Shown: positions 52,731 through 59,856 of the stretch, in pieces
Layout of the letters: each line of letters opens with the position of its first letter
How positions within the stretch are numbered: the first letter of the stretch is position 1
Assembly: GCA_019685655.1 (NCBI GenBank)
Contig: JABFQP010000001.1
Location: forward strand, 186,001 to 250,000
Length of the DNA stretch: 64,000 nucleotides
Reading direction: 5' to 3'
Source of the DNA: Candidatus Bathyarchaeota archaeon A05DMB-5
GTDB taxonomy: Archaea; Thermoproteota; Bathyarchaeia; Bathyarchaeales; Bathycorpusculaceae
Translations under genes and position numbers: made by a program
Notes under the pieces: generated by a model
What the model saw: only the letters and a program-made list of their open reading frames with translations
Told to the model about the DNA's origin: nothing
Databases searched by the model: none

Positions 52731-53210
52731 GTGAAGTTAAAAGAAAGCGTGCAATCATGGCTTACAAGTTCCTTAAACGACCCCGTTGTGAAAATACTCG
52801 CTAAAAATAGCCACTTAACAAAAACACAACTTGAAACACTGCTCATAGACATTTTATCCGAAAATATCGCAGGCAAACCGCTAAAATACGATGAAAAAGC
52901 CAATTTACGGCTAATGAAGGCAAAAATAAGTCGCGGAGCCTTCAACAGGACTTTAAAACAGGCAAAAGGAAATGTAATAAAAGCAATCTACACGGTACTA
53001 CTTTTAGGATATCTAGGAGTCTTTGAAACCACAACTTTAGACCCGTATTTAGAAATAGCAAACAAGTTACAAGAATACATTGACGCGTACAAGAACATAC
53101 CAAACAAAAGCGGAGAATTAAATGAGCACCTAAAAGTCATAGAAATCATAAGAGAAGAGCTTGAAACAAGCCTAAAACAGCTTTCAAACGCCTCGGAAGG
53201 CTTAGTGTGA
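52731..53210 (+). CDS. Conserved-looking hypothetical protein with a possible helix-turn-helix
   Basis: 159 residues from GTG, not assigned to a family. The central segment KAKISRGAFNRTLKQAKGNV looks like a helix-turn-helix, followed by a hydrophobic helix IKAIYTVLLLGYLGVFE. The N- and C-terminal parts are helical and polar. Its stop codon TGA lies inside the palindrome TGTGACGTCACA that begins the TGTGA motif array. It may therefore be linked to the regulation of the following gene, but no direct evidence for function exists. Confidence 0.65.
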   Translation: MKLKESVQSWLTSSLNDPVVKILAKNSHLTKTQLETLLIDILSENIAGKPLKYDEKANLRLMKAKISRGAFNRTLKQAKGNVIKAIYTVLLLGYLGVFETTTLDPYLEIANKLQEYIDAYKNIPNKSGELNEHLKVIEIIREELETSLKQLSNASEGLV

Positions 53211-53494
53211 CGTCACAAATCACACTAAAAAGTAACCTAACTTCTAGGGCGTGAAACCCAAAATCTTTTAGCCGAAGAAAACAGTTGGAAATTCGAAAAT
53301 AACCCATAATTAAGGCGTTTTATGGTTTCATAGCAACGATGACGTTTGGTGTGAGTGTTACAATAAACTGTGATGTGTGACGTCATAGGGGCATGGGATA
53401 TATGCGTAGAACCATAATCTTTAAATCTTTTATGGTAAAAATGTGATGTGTGATGCAACATGACTCAATCACACATAATCACATGTGAATCACA
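53206..53494. promoter_or_regulatory. Array of eleven TGTGA/TCACA motifs
   Basis: Motifs on the plus strand: TGTGA at 53206, 53350, 53369, 53376, 53442, 53449 and 53484; TCACA at 53213, 53220, 53469, 53479 and 53490 (some share bases). TGTGACGTCACA (53206-53217) is a perfect palindrome. TGTGATG occurs as tandem copies seven bases apart at 53369/53376 and 53442/53449. They flank a TATA-like TTTAAATC at 53420-53427 that should drive the coiled-coil winged-helix gene. This is a likely binding region for a dimeric regulator, possibly that gene's own product. Confidence 0.6.
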
Positions 53495-54219
53495 GAGGGA
53501 TTCTTCTGACTGACATTTTGTTAATTCTGGCGGGTATGTTGTCAGTTGCGACTGTAGGCGCTGCAGTTGAGTATTATAGGCAACTTCGTAGAGTTCAGAA
53601 AGAATATGAAAAGGCGCGAGAGGTTGTCGAAGACATTGTTCTGAGTTTTAATAGACAACTTAGACAAGAATCAGAAAAATTGGAGGCTGTTGCATATAAG
53701 GTTCATTCGGTTTCTTCAAAAAGCGACAGTGCCTTTAGCAAGGCAGAAAATGTTGATAAACAGTTACGTGTTTTAGAAACAAAGCTCAATGGCGTTGTAG
53801 AAGATAAGGATAAAGTGTTAACAAGACTAGAAGAGGTTGACAAGAAACTGTGTGATATTGTTGTGTCACATGAGACATTAAACACTAAAGTTTCTACCAT
53901 AGAAGAACAAGCTCGTCACTTCACTGCAATACCTGAAGCAAAAGTCGAGGCGGTAATACCAATAAAGAGAGACAAGGCTATGGCACCATTGACTGAAACT
54001 GAAATTGCTGTGTTGGAAATGCTTGCAATGGAAGGTTCAAAGACTGCTCCGGAGATTAAGGAAAGAGTTAAACTGAGCAGGGAGCATACGGCGCGGTTAA
54101 TGAAGAAGTTGTATGAGGAAGGTTATCTGGAAAGGGACACGAACAAGATTCCATTTAGATACAGTGTCAAGAAGGAAATGGAGAAACTTTTGAAAAAGAC
54201 AGAAAGCGAAGCAACGTGA
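53485..54219 (+). CDS. Membrane-anchored coiled-coil protein with C-terminal winged helix
   Basis: 244 residues from GTG 53485, or 237 from CTG 53506, which lies five bases after AGAGGGA; the GTG has no SD. A single N-terminal membrane helix (ILLTDILLILAGMLSVATVG) is followed by a long coiled coil to about residue 150 and a C-terminal winged helix (TETEIAVLEMLAMEGSKTAPEIKE, in outline EIAVLEMLAMEG then HTARLMKKLYEEGYLERD). Such a layout suggests DNA tethering to the membrane or a membrane-linked regulator. It is convergent with herA and ends two bases before it. Confidence 0.8.
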   Translation: MNHRGILLTDILLILAGMLSVATVGAAVEYYRQLRRVQKEYEKAREVVEDIVLSFNRQLRQESEKLEAVAYKVHSVSSKSDSAFSKAENVDKQLRVLETKLNGVVEDKDKVLTRLEEVDKKLCDIVVSHETLNTKVSTIEEQARHFTAIPEAKVEAVIPIKRDKAMAPLTETEIAVLEMLAMEGSKTAPEIKERVKLSREHTARLMKKLYEEGYLERDTNKIPFRYSVKKEMEKLLKKTESEAT

Positions 54220-54221
54220 TA

Positions 54222-55766
54222 TCATAAGGAAGGAGATTCTTGCTCACGTAATCTCTTGAGACGCTCATCCATCTCTGAAAGATTCTTTGTTTCAGCAAGT
54301 CCATAATCTTCTTTTTCTCTTCTCTGTAAATATTCGGGGTAATGTGTAACTTTTATTGGTACGGCAAACCGAATTTTTGGTTCGGATATAAGTAGAGCCT
54401 CGCCTACATCTAACATTTTGATTTCGGTATCGCTGTATTCCAGGTAAGGCGTGTTTTCAGTTAAATATGTTCTATCTTTTCGCAGCTCGGTTTTCATTAT
54501 AACTTTTGTCCATAGTTCAGCGAAAACGTCAAAGTTAATCCTTGAGGGACGTGGTGTTACAGCGTTAAGTCCAACTCTGTATTTGCGGTATGTCAGGGCG
54601 ATGTCTGAAAATATTGTTCTTGGTTTGTTAGGGTCCAGGAATTCGTGTGCTTCTTCGAGCGTAATAAGAAGTGTTGGAAGTTTCTGCCATTCTGCGTAGT
54701 TTTCTTCCCACAAGCGCTTGTAATGGCGTGCAACAGTCGACGCTACAAGGCAAGTTATTTTGTTCTGGTCTTCTGAGCTTATTCCGGAAATGTCTATGAG
54801 GCAAGTGATTCCGTTGCATAGGTTTTGGGTTACGTTGTCAACGAAACTGTAGTCAGAAACGGGGAATAGGTCAGAAGAAAGAGAAGACAGTTTAAGCATT
54901 AGAGCATCAATTACATGTTTCATTTTGTAATCCGCAACGCGCCCAACTCCAACATGCCCTTCAGCGCCATAAACTTCTCTTGTTTCTTCAATCCAGCTTT
55001 TATCTAGCTTTTTATAGAGCTTCTTTGCAAGCCTAAGCTGAGGAAGCCCTATGTCAGGAAAAAGTGTGAGAAGTTTTTCTGGGCTTATTGTACGTAAACC
55101 TACAGCCATTTTTCCATCGCGTGAAGAATAGTATTGAACTTTGCTGTGAAAAAGCGGATGATCTTTTAAACCTCTTTGGGGTTTGATGCCTTTTCCTTCG
55201 AGAAGTTGCCCGGCAAAGTCAAAAATTAAGGCCACTGTCTTTGGGCTGTTGTCAATTATCTGAGCATTTAAAATCAGTTCGGTATTTGTTTTCCCAGAGC
55301 CAGTCATTCCAAACATGCCCATCATCAGCGGTATAGCCTCAATATTTATACCTACGGAGCCAAGAGATTGCTCGCCTGAACGCAGTCGCCCTAACTCTAA
55401 TTCTCCAGAAAGTTTAAGGACAGCGCAATCTTCTTCGCTCGCTGCGTATACTTTGTCTCTATAGTTTGGGTTAAACGTTGGAGAGCGCACCTTACCAGCT
55501 GTTTTCTCTAAGAAGAGAATAGCCTCGACACAACGATAGGCAGAGTATGGTCCAAAGGACTCTTTACCTTCTGCTTCACGCAGTTGTTCAATAGTGTCAA
55601 GAGTTGAGTTGCTTTCAGCGTTAACAATTCTCGCATAGAAACTTCTCTCGCCTGAGCCTATGCGAACTATCTGCCCAAAAGAAAGAGTTACTCCCTTATT
55701 GAGGAAGAAAGAGACCGAGTCTCCTTTTGTTCCACATATAAACCCTATAGAGTTAGAACTGCCCAT
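54222..55766 (-). CDS. herA: HerA-type bipolar DNA translocase
   Basis: About 514 residues from ATG 55766, just after a purine-rich GGGAGTGGTGGG; a TTG at 55784 is also possible. Walker A is GMTGSGKT, Walker B is LLITLEEAHEFL, and the beta-barrel HAS-like N-terminal domain precedes them. HerA is a hexameric DNA pump that works with NurA in end resection and replication-linked repair. It overlaps the end of nurA. Mre11 and Rad50, the usual archaeal neighbours, are absent from the window. Confidence 0.93.
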   Translation of the reverse strand: MGSSNSIGFICGTKGDSVSFFLNKGVTLSFGQIVRIGSGERSFYARIVNAESNSTLDTIEQLREAEGKESFGPYSAYRCVEAILFLEKTAGKVRSPTFNPNYRDKVYAASEEDCAVLKLSGELELGRLRSGEQSLGSVGINIEAIPLMMGMFGMTGSGKTNTELILNAQIIDNSPKTVALIFDFAGQLLEGKGIKPQRGLKDHPLFHSKVQYYSSRDGKMAVGLRTISPEKLLTLFPDIGLPQLRLAKKLYKKLDKSWIEETREVYGAEGHVGVGRVADYKMKHVIDALMLKLSSLSSDLFPVSDYSFVDNVTQNLCNGITCLIDISGISSEDQNKITCLVASTVARHYKRLWEENYAEWQKLPTLLITLEEAHEFLDPNKPRTIFSDIALTYRKYRVGLNAVTPRPSRINFDVFAELWTKVIMKTELRKDRTYLTENTPYLEYSDTEIKMLDVGEALLISEPKIRFAVPIKVTHYPEYLQRREKEDYGLAETKNLSEMDERLKRLREQESPSL

Positions 55767-56808
55767 CCCACCACTCCCACTCAAACGCGTGTTTTATTCC
55801 ATGCAGTTCGTCTGCAAACCGACAAGAAAACTCTTCTCTACGCAATGCCTCCAATAAGCCCGCTTCAGCAAGGACACCCTCTACTTGATCATGGTAGGCC
55901 AAGAGCATCGAATCAGAAGGTTTTGAAAATTCATGAGCAAGCAAAAGAGGAATAGGATATCCTAAACAGCGAGGGTCTTCAGCCACAACGGTTAGAGGTG
56001 CAAGCAGTTCACTTACGTCACCCTCAGTCAGGTACTCCATGATATCACAGCGAAAAACACGAAAACTCTCTTTGCACAACTTAACAAGTGCTATGTCACC
56101 ATACAAGCTCTGATCTTTATCTGCTTCTCTTACTGGATGAAAAACCCATAGGTCGTAAGGGGAAAGAATACTCGTAGTAGCTATAAGATCTCTGCCTTTT
56201 TCGTCTTGAAGAGAAGGAGAATTTTTGCTAATAGCTAACAGCGTAATCCTTTCTTTTTCGCATTTTTCATATAAAGCCACCCGAAACTTCCGTTCCCCAC
56301 CGAAATAGCCGCCGCCATCAAGCAAAAGGTAATTACTACGAGGATCGCTATGCTCGTAGTATGAAAAGTTGGTTTCGCCTTGAAAAAGATCGAGCCCCAT
56401 TTGACTTTCTAACTCGATCCTTACGTCTGTGAGGAAATTACTACGAGTATGCGCATCGCCAACCACAGTGCATACCCTTTCACGGTAACCCCAGTCAACA
56501 TCCCGTTCTTTTACTGAGGCATAGGCAACTCGCATGAGGTAGATTCCCCAGTTATTTGCTCTCTTAAGCGTCCTTGTAGAACAATCGACAGCAATAAATC
56601 TTCCAGAAAAGGTGCTCATTTTCTTTAAGGGCTTTATTAAAGACGCGTCTGGTTTGGCGGCTATCACTGGTTCCTCTCTTATCTCAGTTACGCTGGTAAC
56701 TCTTCCTTTGTCAAGGTACCCCTTGAGTTTCTTTTCCATTTCGTCCAAATCCAATCTTATTACATTGTTCACTTGCGACCGTTCCTCATCGTGTTGCTTA
56801 TGTTGCAA
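55753..56808 (-). CDS. nurA: NurA domain nuclease
   Basis: 351 residues. The first catalytic Asp lies in FIAVDCSTRTLKRANNWGIY (about residue 75), the second in NYLLLDGGGYF (about 164), and later LAISKNSPSL carries the conserved Lys-Ser. This matches the NurA family, a 5'-3' exonuclease that forms a complex with HerA. It is transcribed ahead of herA with a 14- to 32-base overlap, so the two are made together. Starts near 56808 with an ordinary ATG. Confidence 0.88.
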   Translation of the reverse strand: MQHKQHDEERSQVNNVIRLDLDEMEKKLKGYLDKGRVTSVTEIREEPVIAAKPDASLIKPLKKMSTFSGRFIAVDCSTRTLKRANNWGIYLMRVAYASVKERDVDWGYRERVCTVVGDAHTRSNFLTDVRIELESQMGLDLFQGETNFSYYEHSDPRSNYLLLDGGGYFGGERKFRVALYEKCEKERITLLAISKNSPSLQDEKGRDLIATTSILSPYDLWVFHPVREADKDQSLYGDIALVKLCKESFRVFRCDIMEYLTEGDVSELLAPLTVVAEDPRCLGYPIPLLLAHEFSKPSDSMLLAYHDQVEGVLAEAGLLEALRREEFSCRFADELHGIKHAFEWEWWDGQF

Positions 56809-56872
56809 AATTTTTCATTAAAATAGTTGTTTGTTTTTGTTAATTATCTTTTTTGTAGGAAAATATTCAAGG

Positions 56873-57304
56873 TTATAGTATCTTTTGTTTAAGTGCGGCT
56901 TGAGGAACACTCAGCACCAGTTTATATTTTAAGCTGTTGGCTGCTCCCGTTTTCATGAGTATTCCTTTAGTTGTTAACCTTGTAAGATAAGTTGCCACGG
57001 TACTGAGGCATATAGGCTCTTTAAATTCTTGTTCGTAAACAGTTTGGATATCTTTTGAGGAGAACCACACAATAGGAAAATGCTTCTGAATTAACGTACG
57101 AACTTTTTCATATTTAGTGAGCCCGTTGCCAATACCTGCCGGATTGCTGCTTGGATTGGCTGGCTCGGTTGGCATCCCGCCTAACAGTTCCACCAAATCT
57201 AGAAGCCGCTGGGCCTTCTCTCTAGTTATTTGTCCCTCGAAGGCTACAGCATACTTGTTGCCTTCACTATCGAACACTTCAACGCGTATTTTTCTTGCAG
57301 GCAT
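56873..57304 (-). CDS. Small winged-helix-like DNA-binding protein
   Basis: About 143 residues from ATG 57304; the frame extends to 57391 but those 29 residues are unlike protein. The N-terminal half (KIRVEVFDSEGNKYAVAFEG) is beta-rich. The C-terminal half has a winged helix: HFPIVWFSSKDIQTVYEQEF, then LSTVATYLTRLTTKGILMK. The family is not recognised. It lies between nurA and the candidate origin. Its upstream region holds a 14-base palindrome and TTCACA repeats, suggesting autoregulation or origin-linked function. Confidence 0.65.
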   Translation of the reverse strand: MPARKIRVEVFDSEGNKYAVAFEGQITREKAQRLLDLVELLGGMPTEPANPSSNPAGIGNGLTKYEKVRTLIQKHFPIVWFSSKDIQTVYEQEFKEPICLSTVATYLTRLTTKGILMKTGAANSLKYKLVLSVPQAALKQKIL

Positions 57305-57314
57305 TGGTAGCATG

Positions 57315-57328
57315 CACCACATGTGGTG
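57315..57328. promoter_or_regulatory. 14-base perfect palindrome upstream of the winged-helix gene
   Basis: CACCACATGTGGTG reads the same on both strands. It lies eleven bases upstream of the preferred start of the winged-helix gene (57304) and is followed by two TTCACA words at 57329 and 57344. This placement is right for an operator bound by a dimeric regulator, perhaps the gene's own product. It would also overlap any longer reading of that gene. Confidence 0.45.
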
Positions 57329-57502
57329 TTCACAGTTTAACAATTCACAAGTTATAGGTGTTATGGTTAAAATGAAAAAAGAAAAAGTCATTTAAAGGAG
57401 GTAAATAGGGAAAAAAAAGGATATTTTCATTTCTTTTAGCTTTACAGGTTTCACAAAGTTTCAAAATAGTGAAAACGGTAAAGAATGTAGGGGAAGTGTT
57501 GT

Positions 57503-57514
57503 TTTCCAGTGGAA
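57503..57514 (-). promoter_or_regulatory. ORB-like element 1
   Basis: On the minus strand it reads TTCCACTGGAAAACAAC, sharing the TTCCACTGGAAA core of the other two boxes but without the G run. It is inverted relative to them, giving the expected inward arrangement around the AT-rich stretch. Weaker than boxes 2 and 3. Confidence 0.5.
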
Positions 57515-57925
57515 GGATAGAGGTGGTTTATTCACAAAGCAGAAACATAAAAAAGTAAATATTTTATGAATAGAGACTGAAAAAGCTGCATTATTAAGTT
57601 AATTTCACAATACTTTCACAAAACTGTGAAGAATAAGCGTAAAACAAAGGAAAACAATCTTAAGTCTACACATCAACAAACGGCATGAGAGGATTTATCT
57701 TGTTTAGTAGAGTTTACTACTCTTAAGCAATAACTTACTGACACCCCTCTGTTTCCTTTGGAATGCATTACTGTGGGTTTGAAAAAACTTGTGCTAAAAT
57801 AAAATTTTTAAGTTGTTATTTAAAATGTTTAATAATAATGATTATAATTCTTTTTTACATTTCATCTTTCAGAGTATATTTCTTTTCTTGAAGAAATCAA
57901 CATTACTTATTAAAAATAAATCAGA

Positions 57926-57950
57926 TTTCCACTGGAAACTTTGGGGTGAC
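57926..57950 (+). promoter_or_regulatory. ORB-like element 2
   Basis: TTTCCACTGGAAAC followed after three bases by GGGG and TGAC. The dyad core plus a downstream G run is the archaeal origin recognition box pattern bound by Orc1/Cdc6 (winged helix on the dyad, AAA+ domain near the G string). It is the best match in the region. Confidence 0.65.
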
Positions 57951-58040
57951 TGTGTAAAACACACATATTTATTTTAGCGCCATCTTTAATTTTTAGAAAT
58001 GTTATTGTTTAATTTAGTTTTTTGTACGGTAGAGCTTATT

Positions 58041-58061
58041 TTCTCCACTGGAAAATGGGGC
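58041..58061 (+). promoter_or_regulatory. ORB-like element 3
   Basis: TTCTCCACTGGAAAATGGGG carries the same core with a closer G run. It lies about 30-50 bases upstream of the orc1/cdc6 start, so Orc1 binding here could also regulate its own gene. Confidence 0.6.
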
Positions 58062-58091
58062 TTTACCTTTGAAACAGTGTGAGGGGATGAA

Positions 58092-59342
58092 ATGGACGAA
58101 GCAGACATACTTGACAGCGTATTCCAAAAATTTGTTACGAACGCAAAAATCTTTAAGGACAGAGAAGTGCTACGCCACGACTATCTGCCAAATAGACTGC
58201 CTCACCGAGAAGAACAGATCCGGCGGCTTGGGGAAACCGTAGCTCCTGTTCTTAAAGGAGCAAGAAGTTCCAACGTTTTAATCTATGGAAAAACGGGAAC
58301 AGGGAAGACAGCCGTAACAAAATATGTGCTTAGCCATCTTGAAGTTAAGGCTAAGGAATTTCATGCCCCTGCAAGATTTTGTTACTTGAATTGCAGAATG
58401 GCGGGTTCAGAGTATCGTATTTTTGCTGCGTTATGCCAAAGTGTGGGCGTAGCTGTTCCTTTTACTGGTCTTTCTGTTGGGGAAGTTTTTGATAGATTTA
58501 AGAATGGCTTGGATGCCTCGGGGATAATGTTAATTATAGTTCTGGATGAGGTTGACACTTTAATAAAGGCGCATGGTGACAGTGTTCTTTACGAGTTAAC
58601 ACGAATAAATGAAACGTTAACTAAAAGTAAAGTATCAATTGTTGGCATATCTAATGATCTTCGGTTGAAGGAGTATCTTGACCCTCGCGTTTTAAGCTCA
58701 CTTAGTGAAGAAGAAATTGTTTTCAAACCATACGATGCAAGTGAACTGCGAAACGTTCTGTTTGAACGTTCAAAGCTGGCGTTTTTTGACAATGTCCTAT
58801 CAGATGCAGCATTAAGTCTCTGTGCTGCTTTGGCAGCTGCAGAACACGGTGACGCTAGGCGTGCGTTGGATTTGTTGCGTGTTGCCGGAGAAATTGCAGA
58901 AAGACAAGGTGCAATGGTAGTCGTTGAGGATCATGTTAGGGAGGCAGAGAAAAGCATCGAGCATAACCGTGTGGTTGAAACTCTTAAGAATTTAACTTTG
59001 CATTCTAAATTGGTGCTTTTGAGTGTTTACCATTTAACTAAAGTAGACGCTCAGCGTGCGATAACTGGTGAAATATATGATGTTTACAGTGAACTCTGCG
59101 GGGAGCTAGGGCTTGCGCCATTGACACAACGACGTTTAGGCACACTGGTAAGCGAACTGGATTCTATGGGCTTGTTAAACACCAAGGTCGTAAGTATGGG
59201 AAGATATGGACGCACAAAAAAGATTAGATTAGAGATAGCCCGCAGTAGTATTAGAGATGTTTTTGCTAATGACGGTAGGCTCGGGCGATTGGTTGAATAT
59301 GAAGCAAAATGCCTTACAAAACATGCCAGTGGTCGGAGTTGA
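58092..59342 (+). CDS. cdc6: Orc1/Cdc6 replication initiator
   Basis: 416 residues. The AAA+ core has Walker A GKTGTGKT (about 66-73), Walker B LIIVLDEVDTL and sensor-1 IVGISNDLRL; the C-terminal third is a winged helix (LVLLSVYHLT, VSELDSMGLLNT). GAGGGG lies five bases before the ATG. It binds origin boxes and loads MCM. It starts 31 bases after the last ORB-like element. No second orc1 gene or MCM is in the window. Confidence 0.96.
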   Translation: MDEADILDSVFQKFVTNAKIFKDREVLRHDYLPNRLPHREEQIRRLGETVAPVLKGARSSNVLIYGKTGTGKTAVTKYVLSHLEVKAKEFHAPARFCYLNCRMAGSEYRIFAALCQSVGVAVPFTGLSVGEVFDRFKNGLDASGIMLIIVLDEVDTLIKAHGDSVLYELTRINETLTKSKVSIVGISNDLRLKEYLDPRVLSSLSEEEIVFKPYDASELRNVLFERSKLAFFDNVLSDAALSLCAALAAAEHGDARRALDLLRVAGEIAERQGAMVVVEDHVREAEKSIEHNRVVETLKNLTLHSKLVLLSVYHLTKVDAQRAITGEIYDVYSELCGELGLAPLTQRRLGTLVSELDSMGLLNTKVVSMGRYGRTKKIRLEIARSSIRDVFANDGRLGRLVEYEAKCLTKHASGRS

Positions 59343-59856
59343 GGATGGAAGTTTCCAAAAGGGAATAACACGAAAAACGGTTCTTGCTGCAGTGTTGCTT
59401 AAGAGATATGCTCTTGAAGATGTACGAACAGCTGATATACTTGTTGACGGCTTAGACGCAACAGAAAAACTCATAAAACTCTTGCGTGGATGGATGTTTA
59501 ACGTTGTTTTTCTCGCCGGCATTTCTTTTGCTGGTTTCAATGTTGCCGACCCGAAGAAGATTCATGAACAGTTTAGAACGCCTGTTATTGTGGTAACGCG
59601 AACCAAACCTGACAATATGGCAGTGAAAAGGGCTCTCCAACGTCATTTTGAAGATTGGGAGACACGGTGGGATGTTTTTGTGAAATTGGGACCTTTTCTT
59701 GGGATTGTTACCTCTGTTGGTAAGCAACCAATTTACGTTGCAACAATAGGCGAAAACCCCAGTTGGGCATGTAAACTCGTTAGAACATTGTGTGTTTGCG
59801 GTCGTGTTCCGGAGCCAATTCGCGTTGCGCGGCTAATTGCACGAGGGCTCTCCTAG
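59299..59856 (+). CDS. DUF99 family protein, copy 2
   Basis: About 185 residues from ATG 59299, overlapping the end of orc1 by 44 bases; ATG 59323 is an alternative. PVVGVEDGSFQKG corresponds to the leading acidic strand of DUF99 (VLGIDDG in copy 1), followed by DGLDATEKL, FLAGISFAGFNVAD and the C-terminal VPEPIRVARLIARGL. The family is related to endonuclease V and its function is unknown. Being coupled to orc1 here and near PCNA/TFS in copy 1 suggests a DNA-linked role. It ends at the PolD small-subunit stop. Confidence 0.85.
   Translation: MKQNALQNMPVVGVEDGSFQKGITRKTVLAAVLLKRYALEDVRTADILVDGLDATEKLIKLLRGWMFNVVFLAGISFAGFNVADPKKIHEQFRTPVIVVTRTKPDNMAVKRALQRHFEDWETRWDVFVKLGPFLGIVTSVGKQPIYVATIGENPSWACKLVRTLCVCGRVPEPIRVARLIARGLS

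Larger units (their letters stand above)
57395..58091. other. oriC: Candidate replication origin upstream of orc1/cdc6
   Basis: About 700 bases without a gene and strongly AT-rich, especially 57780-57920. Three origin-recognition-box-like sequences are present: 57503-57514 in one orientation, and 57926-57950 and 58041-58061 in the other, so they flank the AT-rich part. Several TTTCACA words occur at 57449, 57531, 57603 and 57614. Location next to orc1/cdc6 and the box arrangement are as in known archaeal origins, but no replication data are available. Confidence 0.65.

Noticed and set aside
57395-58091. Small ORFs in the AT-rich region
   Set aside because: Only very short frames without SD exist, which fits an origin and not a gene.
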